DNA of 64,000 bases from the NCBI GenBank assembly GCA_022701365.1, contig JAKUHH010000032.1, positions 186,001 to 250,000 of the forward strand, read 5' to 3'. The notes beneath the pieces were generated by a model. The model made no database searches. It saw only the letters and a list, made by a program, of their open reading frames with translations, and was not told the origin of the DNA. Both the position numbers and the translations under genes were made by a program. The DNA is from Mycocentrospora acerina (Eukaryota; Ascomycota; Dothideomycetes; Pleosporales). Shown here one piece after another: positions 55,412-64,000 of the stretch (position 1 is its first letter; each line of letters begins with the position of its first letter).

Positions 55412-57114
55412 TTAACCAACAGAAATGCACTTGATGTCGAAGATCAGGTCAGAGTTGCCAGGGATATCCGGGGGGGCACCCTTCTTGCCGTACGCGAGGT
55501 TCGCAGGAATAGTGAGACGACGCTCGCTGCCGGCGGTCATGCCAGCGACGCCAATGTCCCAGCCCTTTATGACCTGGCCCACGCCGAGCTTAAAGGCAAA
55601 TGGCTTGCCTTTCTTGTTGGCTGCGTTGGCAGTCAGTACACATATCGCTAGCATCATTGCGGGAAACTTACAGTCAAACACCTTGCCGTTCTTGAGCTTG
55701 CCGATGTAGCGCATCTCGACACGGTCGCCCTTCTTCGCGGCCTTGCCCTTGCCGTCCTTCTTATCATCGATGGTGACACCGCTGACGTTGCGAGGGCCCT
55801 TGGCAGCCTCCTTCTTGGGCGCCTCCGCCTTGGGTGCCTCAACCTTTGCAAGTGGTGAGCCAGTGGGACCCAACTCGAGGTTCTTGGCGAACTGTACCTT
55901 CTTCTTGTCGCTGCTAGGAGCTTCGACCTTCTCGACCTTCTTGGCGACCTCAGCGGCGCCGACGACAGCCTGGCCATCATTCTTCTTAAGCTTCTTGGCC
56001 TGCTTCTTGCTAACCTTCTCCTCGCCGTTAGTCTTGCTGATCAGATCATCAAGGGAAACCTCTTCCTCGGCAGGGCGCTTCTTGCTCTTCTTGCTAGTCT
56101 CGACGAGCTTGGGGGCTTCTTCCTCAGACTCGACCTCGGTAATGCGAGGATCCGTCAGATCGTCTAGTTCATCCTCCTCAGACTCGTCAAGCTCAAGCTC
56201 GTCCTCGTCAGGGGAGAGGTCGTACTCGAGGCCGTCATCCTCCTCGTCATCCTCGTCATCGTGGTCATGGTCATCGGCAAACGCGATGTAGTTACCAGTG
56301 ACGTAGATATCGTGGGTGCCGTCAACTGACAGGTAGACCTCTTCACCCTCACGAACAGTGATGTCAAGCGTCTGCTGGTAGTTCTATGCGAGTATGAGCA
56401 AACAATATTGCAAAAAGTGAAGAAATTTCACGTACCTTCTCGGGGTCGAGAGTGCATAGGACGAACTCCTCAGCCTCGTCATCCTCGTCATCCTCATCAT
56501 CATCATCCTCGCTATCGTCGCTAATATCGTCATTAGCAACCTTGGCCTTGCCCTTGCCGGTAGCAATGCTGTCAATGTCCATGTCTTCATCCTCAAGATC
56601 TTCCTGGAGCTTCTTGGCAATGGCTGCGCGGATAGCTTTTTTCGACTTGGCAGGGTCGCTGGGACCGCCGTTGGTCTCATCTTCGCTGTCGTCCTCAGAC
56701 ATGTCAGAGTCAGCGTCGGGGAGAGCACCGTTTGCACGAAGTTTGGCGACTATGGCCTCAACATCCTCGGGATCGTAATCCTCGTCGTCCTCGTCGTCAT
56801 CGAACTCCATGGGAACACGGATGATCTTCAGAGTGGCCCGAGGGACTTTGTGCTCCTCGTCAACCTGCGGCGCAGCGCTGGGATCAATGGCAGCCATTGT
56901 GATGCGGAACTGCATGTCGTCAGAAGTGGCTCAAATGTTGTCTAATGCGATTCGCCTGCTGGTGAGTTGAGATATGACAACGCATGCGCAGTCATCCCAG
57001 CAGCAGCTAGCAAAATGAAATACTTACAGCAGCGGACGGGTCGATAGCTGCGGGAATAGGCACGCCTCCAGCTGGGACGCGACGTCCATAGACGCCTGCA
57101 GGAATGGACGGCAT
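55412..57114 (-). CDS. FPR4: Nucleolar FKBP-type prolyl isomerase (FPR3/FPR4)
   Basis: Four exons (57028-57114, 56436-56909, 55672-56383, 55412-55620) sum to 1482 nt, 493 residues. The N-terminal nucleoplasmin-like domain begins MPSIPAGVYGRRVPAGGVPIP and FRITMAAIDPSAAP. Long acidic runs follow (EFDDDEDDEDYDPED, SDDSEDDDDEDDEDDE, DDHDHDDEDDEEDD), then a Lys-rich segment with SKKSKKRPAEEE and KKQAKKLKK (nuclear/nucleolar signals). The C-terminal about 110 residues form the FKBP domain: GDRVEMRYIGKLKNGKVFDSN, FAFKLGVGQVIKGWDIGVAGM, GSERRLTIPANLAYGKKGAPPDIPGNSDLIFDIKCISVG. Yeast Fpr3/Fpr4 isomerise histone-tail prolines and act as histone chaperones at rDNA. Divergent from REV1, with 373 bases between starts. 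Confidence 0.94.
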
Positions 57115-57487
57115 CTTGGAAATTGAAGCTTTCTAGTGGTGGTGAGAAGCTGAGCGATGGGCGATGTAATGATTTTGTGCAGAGTTTTCAGTGTTTAGGT
57201 GTCGCGCAGCTCGGGGATAGCTGGTTGAAGATGAGAGAGAATGGAACAGGAAAAAGTTCGAGATGGCTAGTGAAAAGATGCGCTAGACTTTTGCTAGCAA
57301 GGGCTCACCGCCTCTAATGTGGCAGAATCTCCACTTAGTGGACCCGTGACCTTGCGTTTCCGCGTTCTCGCGTTGACGCGCCACATCCACAAATTGACAA
57401 AGAGGACTTCACGTCGTCACACAATGACCGCAGCCTTGTTCAGCACCCCAGACATATACTGGAAACTTACATGACACAACGTCTGCC
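57115..57487. promoter_or_regulatory. Divergent FPR4/REV1 promoter region
   Basis: 373 bases between divergent start codons; must hold both promoters. No clear TATA box or known site seen. Confidence 0.5.
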
Positions 57488-60400
57488 ATGGGCTCGCGTT
57501 TGGAAAAAAACTCGGATTCTGTGCGCAAACGGATCGCGAAGCACACGTTTGAAAACGAGGCTGGGGATGAGTACAGGGGCTCGGCGTTTGGAGGTCACCT
57601 TGAGTATTTCAGGCGGAAGCGGATCAAATTGCAGAACCTCGATGCGGACATACGCGAAAAGGCAGGTCCTTTGCCACAAATATTCAGAGGCATCGTAGCC
57701 CATGTCAACGGTTACACGCAGCCATCGCTAAATGACCTACACACGCTCATCGTCCAACATGGTGGGGGCTTTTTGCAGTATCTGGACGGAAAGACCACTG
57801 TGACACACCTGATCGCCAGCAACCTGACCCCAAAGAAGGCTGTTGAGTTCAGGCGATACCGCATCGTCAAACCGGCTTGGATCGTCGACAGCGTATGTGC
57901 TGAGAAACTATTGCCTTGGAGCGACTATCGCGTCTTGGACGAGGGAGAGAAGCAGAAAGTGCTAGCTATCAACAAGGGCGAGGTGCTGGCTGAGCCCAAC
58001 TTTAAGGCGAAAGGCTACCGTGACCAGACAGACAAAAGCTGGTACACCGGCCAGCTCAGAGGTAGTCCAGATGGAACGCTCGCCAGCACGCCCAGACCGA
58101 GCAGTGGCACGCGCGCTCGATTTTCGCGACAAAGGTTACCCACGCCAGTCGATGACATCGAAGATCTTCCTCCCTCACACCAGCCAGAACCCGCGTCTGA
58201 GCCAGAGCCGATCCGCTTGAGCAGACACGAAAAGCTCATCACACCTATTAAGACCAGCCCTACCATCTCCTCTCGTACACTTTCAGACGGTGTCACAGAT
58301 GAAGAGGTCCATGATGGTTTGCGTGCTGACCCGTATGCTTTTCCTGTTGATCAATTCGCACAACTAGAAAGTGATTACGATGACAAAGTGGAAACGTTTT
58401 CCACCAAATTCGCGGCGTCTTCATTTCAAAACAAAGTGCTGACTGCCGAAGAACACAACGCAATCCTTCTGCGTGATCCTAAAATCCGTAAATCCACTGT
58501 CGTCGACCCGAGCTTTCTCGAGAAGTACTATCGCGAGTCACGCCTACATCACCTCTCAACGTGGAAGGCTGACCTTAAATCTCAGCTACAAGCACTTGCC
58601 AGTGAAAAAAGTTCATCCCAGATGGCAAAGGAGAAGCGCCCGCCTGGTACACGACGATATATTCTTCATGTGGACTTTGATAGCTTCTTCGCTGCCATCA
58701 GTTTAAAGAAGCAGCCTCAGAATAAGAACAAGCCAGCGGTTGTCGCTCACGGTCCAGGAAATGGGTCAGAGATTGCGAGCTGCAATTATCCGGCGCGCAA
58801 GTACGGCGTCAAAAATGGAATGTGGATGAAGCGAGCATTAGAGATGTGTCCAGATTTGAAGGTGCTTCCCTACGACTTCCCTGCATACGAGGAAGCCAGT
58901 CGAGCCTTTTATGGGGCAATTCTTGCGACTGGAGGTCTTGTCCAGAGTGTGAGTATTGATGAGGCTCTGATCGATATATCAACTTTGTGTAGCACTGCTG
59001 GAAGGGGTGGCGATGATGAGGCGTGTGAGGTGAACATTGTTCGAGAACAAGCCAAAGCCGATAAAATTGCGCAGCTTTTGCGAGACGAGGTCAAAGCTAA
59101 GACAGAATGTGATGTTTCGGTCGGAATCGGCAGTAATATTCTCCTAGCCAAGGTTGCTCTAAGAAAAGCGAAACCGGCTGGTCAGCACCACATCAAACCT
59201 AAAGAAGCTGTGGAATTCATTGGTAGACTTCAGGTTCAAGATTTGCCGGGTGTCGCCAAGTCAATTGGTGCTAAACTCAAAGAGATTGGCGTTCAATACG
59301 TCAAGGAGATGCGCGAACTTTCAAAGGAGAGGCTCATCCAACATTTAGGTCCAAAGACGGGGGAGAGACTATGGGAATACGCACGTGGTATCGATCAACA
59401 AGAGGTAGGCGAGCAAGTTCTTCGAAAGTCTGTCTCTGCCGAAGTCAACTGGGGCGTACGTTTTGAAAATCAGGAACAGGTCGACGAATTTATCACCAGT
59501 CTATGTGGTGAGTTAGAGAAACGTCTTTTGAAAGAAAAAGTCAAAGGCAAGCAGTTCACAGTAAAGATTATGCGCCGCTCGCCAGATGCTCCTCTAGATC
59601 CACCCAAGAATCTTGGCCATGGCCACTGTCAGACGTTTAACAAGAGCATGGTCTTTGGTGTCGCGACAAATTTGAAAGACCTTTTGACAAAGGAGGCCCT
59701 CAGCGTCTTGCGAGGCTTTGGTTTTTCACCAGGCGATCTACGAGGCATTGGTATCCAAATGACGAAACTTGAACCCATGAAAAGTGTGACAGACGGCAAT
59801 CCCTCAAGCTCTCAACGCCGCCTGCAATTTAAAACTATCAGTTTGGAATCGAACCGTATAAGTAACTTCCCTCAGACTGTCAGAGCCGACCCTATACAGG
59901 ACGAGCCTGAGACGCCTCGTAAACACAAGGGCATGACAGAAAATGGACGCGTTTCCTTCGGTGCCCAGGAGCTCAATCACTCTTCTCCCTCTCATCGTCC
60001 GCTAAATATGCTAGGCACACAGTTTGTCATGCCTACTCAAGCAGATCCCAGAGTCCTCGCTGAGCTTCCTGAGGACATTCGATCGAAGCTATTACGCAAA
60101 ACACGTCAAGCTTCACCCACGCCTGCTGCTCGTAGGATTGAGCCAGCTACACCCAGTACATCTGGATCATCAACTCCGAGAAAGTCTAGAACCTTCGCTC
60201 TCACAGCTCTTCCTGCACAATCCCAGCTTGACCCCGACATTCTCGCTGCCCTTCCCTCTGATGTTCGTGCAGAGATCCTGTCCCTGTATGCAGCGACTTC
60301 CTCGCCCCATCGTCGCCCGCGGTACGTAGATCAAACGATACTTCCACAGTCCCCTCGCAAAAACCGCATTGTTGGTATGCCTTTCAAGAAACCTACCGTG

Positions 60401-61060
60401 AACATCAAGCGCGGGCGAGGTAGACCGCCAAAGAGCGCACAACTAGCAGCCGCCGCTCAAATAATCACAGTGACGAAAGAAGGTAGGACACTTACTCAAG
60501 CAAATTTTGTTTCCATCAATCACGAACCAGGGAGCGAAGGGGGTTTAGTTGAACAACAGTCAGACGAGTTGAATTCCGACTTTCTCTCCGCCCTCCCCGA
60601 AGATATCCGTAGAGAAATCCTGGATGAACATAGACGAAATAGATTCTCCGCAAACCACATCGCTGCCAATTTACAGAAAGGCAACCCAGTTTCGCAGACT
60701 GTCCGGCCCTCTCAGACGCTAAGACTTCCCCGTCCGTTTCAGCCAACATTTACAATCCAAAAACTTGCTCTAGAAGAAGATTTGAGGAATGCGATAAAGG
60801 AGTGGGTTGGAATATTTTCGGATGAAGGTCCTTATGATGAGGATGTCGGGGCGTTAGTAAAGTATCTGAGGAGAATTGTAGATGTGGAGAGGGACATGGC
60901 TAAGGTTATCAGTGTAGTAAAGTGGTTCAAATGGATTGTGGAAAGTGGACAGAGTAAAGGTTTAGCACAAAATAGGTGGGAAGGTGCGATTTCGGAAGTC
61001 ATGCATGGTGTTGAGAATGAAGTGCGCAAAAGGGGACTAGGAAGTATATGTTTTGAATAG
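57488..61060 (+). CDS. REV1: DNA-repair deoxycytidyl transferase REV1
   Basis: Intronless, 1190 residues. A BRCT domain spans about 62-150 (FRGIVAHVNGYTQPSLNDLHTLI..GGGF, RIVKPAWIVDSV). The Y-family polymerase core begins about 389: RYILHVDFDSFFAAISLKK (catalytic DFD), CNYPARKYGVKNGMW, SVSIDEALIDIS, DVSVGIGSNILLAKVAL, and the little-finger region to about 760. Three ubiquitin-binding-motif-like repeats follow: VLAELPEDIRSKLL (about 855), ILAALPSDVRAEIL (about 918) and FLSALPEDIRREIL (about 1031). The C-terminal domain of about 100 residues, which docks other translesion polymerases and Rev7, ends at 1190. Rev1 inserts dCMP opposite abasic sites and damaged G and drives mutagenic bypass. An AT-hook-like RGRGRPPK lies between the second and third repeats (about 973). 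Confidence 0.95.
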   Translation: MGSRLEKNSDSVRKRIAKHTFENEAGDEYRGSAFGGHLEYFRRKRIKLQNLDADIREKAGPLPQIFRGIVAHVNGYTQPSLNDLHTLIVQHGGGFLQYLDGKTTVTHLIASNLTPKKAVEFRRYRIVKPAWIVDSVCAEKLLPWSDYRVLDEGEKQKVLAINKGEVLAEPNFKAKGYRDQTDKSWYTGQLRGSPDGTLASTPRPSSGTRARFSRQRLPTPVDDIEDLPPSHQPEPASEPEPIRLSRHEKLITPIKTSPTISSRTLSDGVTDEEVHDGLRADPYAFPVDQFAQLESDYDDKVETFSTKFAASSFQNKVLTAEEHNAILLRDPKIRKSTVVDPSFLEKYYRESRLHHLSTWKADLKSQLQALASEKSSSQMAKEKRPPGTRRYILHVDFDSFFAAISLKKQPQNKNKPAVVAHGPGNGSEIASCNYPARKYGVKNGMWMKRALEMCPDLKVLPYDFPAYEEASRAFYGAILATGGLVQSVSIDEALIDISTLCSTAGRGGDDEACEVNIVREQAKADKIAQLLRDEVKAKTECDVSVGIGSNILLAKVALRKAKPAGQHHIKPKEAVEFIGRLQVQDLPGVAKSIGAKLKEIGVQYVKEMRELSKERLIQHLGPKTGERLWEYARGIDQQEVGEQVLRKSVSAEVNWGVRFENQEQVDEFITSLCGELEKRLLKEKVKGKQFTVKIMRRSPDAPLDPPKNLGHGHCQTFNKSMVFGVATNLKDLLTKEALSVLRGFGFSPGDLRGIGIQMTKLEPMKSVTDGNPSSSQRRLQFKTISLESNRISNFPQTVRADPIQDEPETPRKHKGMTENGRVSFGAQELNHSSPSHRPLNMLGTQFVMPTQADPRVLAELPEDIRSKLLRKTRQASPTPAARRIEPATPSTSGSSTPRKSRTFALTALPAQSQLDPDILAALPSDVRAEILSLYAATSSPHRRPRYVDQTILPQSPRKNRIVGMPFKKPTVNIKRGRGRPPKSAQLAAAAQIITVTKEGRTLTQANFVSINHEPGSEGGLVEQQSDELNSDFLSALPEDIRREILDEHRRNRFSANHIAANLQKGNPVSQTVRPSQTLRLPRPFQPTFTIQKLALEEDLRNAIKEWVGIFSDEGPYDEDVGALVKYLRRIVDVERDMAKVISVVKWFKWIVESGQSKGLAQNRWEGAISEVMHGVENEVRKRGLGSICFE

Positions 61061-61350
61061 TGTTTCACGTATGAAAAGGTCAACGTACCAGAAAAATAAA
61101 CATAACTATTAAAAAATTAGAAGCTACAAAATTAAAGCAACTGGAGAAAAAAAGGTAATGTAAAAATTTCTTATATTGTGATTTTGTTAAAATTACTAAT
61201 GTTGCAATATAATTGCTAAAAGTTAAAGAAAATTAACTAAAAGAGATCTACAAAGCAGGTGAGGTGATAAAAGGGTTTTTTTTCCTATTTATAATATTTT
61301 AATCTGACGAATTAGACTGAGCTTAAAAAATGTTCATGCAGATATTAATC

Positions 61351-61469
61351 TTCTAACAACGCAGGCAATAAGAGAGCGATCTGTATAGGGTCTGAATGTC
61401 CACTGCGAGACATATAGGAGTGCTGGGACTAGAGGGTACACTAAAAATACTATTCTCTGCACCTATAGG
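61351..61469. repeat. Direct repeat, copy A
   Basis: About 119 bases matching 61732-61852 closely; shared blocks include CATATAGGAGTGCTGGGACT versus CATATAGGAGTGCTAGGACT and a common end TATTCTCTGCACCTATAGG. Most differences are transitions. Confidence 0.8.
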
Positions 61470-61731
61470 GTTATTATTTTTTAATTAATTAGATTCTACA
61501 AAATATTTAACTTGCTTGACTGAATATAATAATAATTATGCAGACGCTTGTCTATAAGGCGCTGTTTTTTCTCTTAGGCTAAGCTTTCTTTTCTAGAGCC
61601 CTTGTATTATAGACTAGTCTTAACACAGTACTATATAGAAAGTGTCAATAATAGTTTTAAGTATCTTAAGGAGTGTCTATACTAATTGCTCTAATATTCC
61701 TATATTTGTGTATTACGTGTTTGCTTACCTT

Positions 61732-61852
61732 CTTGTAACGACGCAGGTTATAAGAGAGTGATCTAAATAGGGTCTGAAGTGTCTGCTACTAGGCATATAG
61801 GAGTGCTAGGACTAGAGGGTAAACTAAAGATACTATTCTCTACACCTATAGG
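61732..61852. repeat. Direct repeat, copy B
   Basis: Second copy, displaced about 382 bases from copy A. It is more A/T-shifted than copy A (for example GCGATCTG to GTGATCTA), as expected if RIP hit it harder. Confidence 0.8.
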
Positions 61853-62507
61853 TCTTGTACAAAAGGATATAGAAAAACTACTCTATAAAGCTACACAGAC
61901 TACCTCTCTTATATATCCCTTCTTAGGGTTACTATCTAAGGCAAGTACAAATTAGGTAGCTATTAGATAGGTGTTAGTTAACTTAGAAGTAATAATAGGA
62001 TATAATATTGTAAATATTACACTACTTTCTCTCTCTATGTAGGCAAAAAGTCCCTTTTTACAGAGTTGTCTTTTATCTGTATAAGAGAGAGAGAGAGAAA
62101 GAAGTAAAGTAAAGTTTAGACAGTGTCTAGGTTTCTTTCTCTTATCTTTGCAAAACCCTTTTATCTAAAGTTTATATTACCTCTCTTCTTTGCTTTTCTT
62201 TATAGTATAAGTCCTTATCTTATTTAAATATATCCTTTTTTATATTTAACTCTTATTTATATCTTACTGCAGAGTAATTATTAATAATATTTTAACTTTT
62301 ACTTTAAGAAAAAAAAAATTTCTTTATTATTGCCTTAATAATTATCTCTTTTACTTTAAGATAGGTTCTTATATATTAAGGCTTTCCCTCTAAAATCTTA
62401 ATCTCTTTAGCAGTTAAGCTTAACATTTCTTGTATGTATCCTTTATTAAGCCTTTTTAGTAGTGTTTTGCTAATAAGTATAGCAAAACTACAATTATAAC
62501 TACAACT

Positions 62508-62632
62508 ATAATAGCAACAACAACAACAACACTAGCAGCATTAGCACTAGCAGCATCAGCACCAGCACTAGCACCAGTACCAGCACTAGCACCCGCACCC
62601 GCACCTGCACCTACACCTACACCCGCCCTTAT
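62508..62632. repeat. AAC/AGC/ACC-type triplet-repeat tract
   Basis: A run of ACA, then AGC/ACC-like triplets (CAACAACAACAACAAC, GCACTAGCAGCATCAGCACC). The minus strand would read as Gly/Ala/Ser-rich, but the tract is short and has no start or conserved motif. Confidence 0.75.
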
Positions 62633-62940
62633 GCTGATCCTTGTCCCCCCTAGTGCCCTCTTAGTAGCCTTCTAGGTTATCTGCATATAGTGCGTGCAGG
62701 CTGTTGCTTGTAGGCAATTTATTAAGTTTAAGTTTTATTTAGTAGAGTTAAAGAAATGCTGCTATTATATAAAGTAGAATAAGAAGTGTAATCTAGTAAG
62801 TATCTATATCTTATTCTATAGTCTTTAGTGCTAATTTCTTAATAAGTGCTATTATATGTTAGACCTAAGTTTAGGTCTTTTTAGCAGGCCTTAAACTTAT
62901 AGGGTAACTCTGTCTATAGCAGCATTAATAATAAAGAAAA

Positions 62941-63349
62941 GATAGACATAGTTAGAGAGCTTGCTGCTAAGGCAGCCTGTTAGCTAGTAATATATATATA
63001 AGTAGCTAACTCTTAGGTTACTAGCATAACTATAGCAGAGGTTATGCTTATGCATTATTAGTTAATAAAGAAGGAGGTTTAGTCCTTATAGGCAGAGTTA
63101 GAGGAGATTTAGAGAGTAGTAGTAGGCATAAAGGCTATAATAAAGGGGATAAAAGAGAGAATAAAAGAGATAGCAGCAAGGATAGCAGAGATAGCAGCAG
63201 CATTAGCAAAAAGGGGTAGAGGTAGTAGGAGTAAGGTAGCTGTTAAGAGGAAGGTTAGTAGAAGTAGTAGTAGTAATAATGTAGTAAGGTCTTTAGGCAA
63301 GAGCAAGCTAACAGAGTTTAGTAAGAATATAGCAATAGGTAGTGCTTAA
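62941..63349 (+). pseudogene. RIP-broken coding relic with a basic coiled-coil-like segment
   Basis: One frame runs from about 62941 to a TAA at about 63349 and reads as a lysine/alanine/isoleucine-rich helix (IKAIIKGIKERIKEIAARIA) then a basic Ser/Arg stretch (RGRGSRSKVAVKRKVSRSSS), broken by several TAG/TAA stops. Each stop is what RIP makes from CAG, CAA or TGG codons, and the excess of ATA fits former ATG codons. I cannot name the parent element; a transposon-encoded protein is likely. Confidence 0.5.
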
Positions 63350-64000
63350 ACTATATCTAAGTTAGGTCTGTTAGCTTGCGTGTACTATATATATTTATAA
63401 ATAAGAATTATAATCTCTAACTTAATTATCTTCTAAATATAATATATCTTTTACTTTGTCTTTTTAGGCTTATAACTAGCTTTTTAGTCTTTATAGTAGG
63501 CTTAGCTTTTTTAGATACTTCTTATAGAAAGCCTTTAACTTATAAAGGGATCTTATAAAATTTAAAGCTTTATACTAAATAAAGTCTAAGTTATATCTAA
63601 CTTAGCTAACTTAATATTTTAGTGTAGATTAATGCACTTTACTAGTAAGTATCTTTTCTACTTTTTACTTCTTTATACTATAAATTAGGCTTCTAAGAGG
63701 TTTTAGTGCTTCTTATCTTAGTAAAAGATCTTAAAGATCTTTATACAGGACACTTAGTAAGAAGATATTATAAATAAAAGAACTTAGAAGTAACTTTAAC
63801 TAATATAAGTAGCTAACTTACTTTAGTACTTTAAAGGGTCTTTTTTATTATATAGATAGCTTTTAGCTAGGCTTTATATTAGTTAGGTTTTTAGTAGATA
63901 AGTATACTATATCTCTAACTTACTAATTTACTAGTTGTTAGTGCTTATTAACTACAGCTTATATTTAGGCTTAAGCCTTTTCTATATTATTTTTAGCTTA

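Larger units (their letters stand above)
61061..64000. repeat. Very AT-rich, RIP-eroded repeat block
   Basis: The base composition changes sharply just after the REV1 stop: TpA steps, TAG/TAA triplets and A/T runs dominate to the window's end. It includes a pair of direct repeats, a triplet-repeat tract and a stop-riddled coding relic, each listed separately. No intact gene is visible. The block continues past the window edge, so its full size is unknown. This fits an AT isochore made of transposons mutated by RIP. Confidence 0.75.

Noticed and set aside
61351..61852. Direct repeats as LTRs of a retrotransposon
   Set aside because: The copies are only about 119 bases, lack TG..CA ends and enclose just about 260 bases, so no LTR element can be supported.
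1..64000. CRISPR arrays, tRNA genes, secondary-metabolite synthases
   Set aside because: None was found by reading; the repeats seen are micro- or minisatellites, and no tRNA T-loop with matching arms was noticed. A tRNA scan would be needed to exclude a tRNA fully.

Overview
The window looks like a filamentous ascomycete chromosome (Pezizomycotina, probably a dothideomycete, though the class is an inference). Genes are split by short introns, mostly about 48-140 bases, with GT..AG ends and CTAAC/CTGAC-like branch points. A lone 5S rRNA gene sits between protein genes. Stretches rich in TpA carry broken genes whose stops look like C-to-T changes at CpA, the mark of repeat-induced point mutation (RIP). 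Gene models were rebuilt by hand by joining open frames across splice sites; a total coding length divisible by three was used as a check for each.

Layout. 1-10.8 kb: a UPF0261/Tm-1-like protein, a GPI-anchored GH76 mannanase-like enzyme, an LPxEVRN-motif hypothetical protein, two adjacent CFEM genes (one membrane-anchored, one secreted), a CYSTM tail protein and an SR-type RNA-binding protein. 11.5-24.8 kb: a secreted FAD oxidoreductase, a rhodopsin-like membrane-protein pseudogene, the poly(A)-RNA-binding protein NAB2, protoporphyrinogen oxidase HEM14, a XanA-type xanthine dioxygenase and a six-exon cytochrome P450. 24.8-34.5 kb: gene-poor and AT-leaning, with the 5S gene, a small membrane protein, a bZIP/DUF3425 factor and a small conserved protein with a duplicated 3' end. 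34.5-42 kb: a ten-exon sterol-glucosyltransferase-like gene and an AGC-type kinase. 42.5-61 kb: a compact housekeeping block with a yippee-domain protein, listerin (LTN1), RAD3/XPD, ornithine decarboxylase antizyme, the nucleolar FKBP FPR4, and REV1. 61-64 kb: a very AT-rich, RIP-eroded repeat block.

Two genes need recoding to make their full products. The kinase at 38714-41860 is intact except for one TAG in kinase subdomain IX, where AGC kinases have tryptophan. This is the same site as the edited stops of the PUK1 kinases, and the TAG lies in the loop of a predicted hairpin, so A-to-I mRNA editing is the leading explanation. The antizyme at 53536-54535 needs a +1 ribosomal frameshift at GCC-TGA; a perfect 11-bp GC hairpin begins about 34 nt downstream in the spliced message.

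The window mixes repair and transcription (RAD3, REV1), mRNA handling (NAB2, SR protein), protein quality control (LTN1), polyamine control (antizyme) and accessory secreted or oxidative enzymes. I see no polyketide or peptide synthetase, no CRISPR array and no convincing tRNA.
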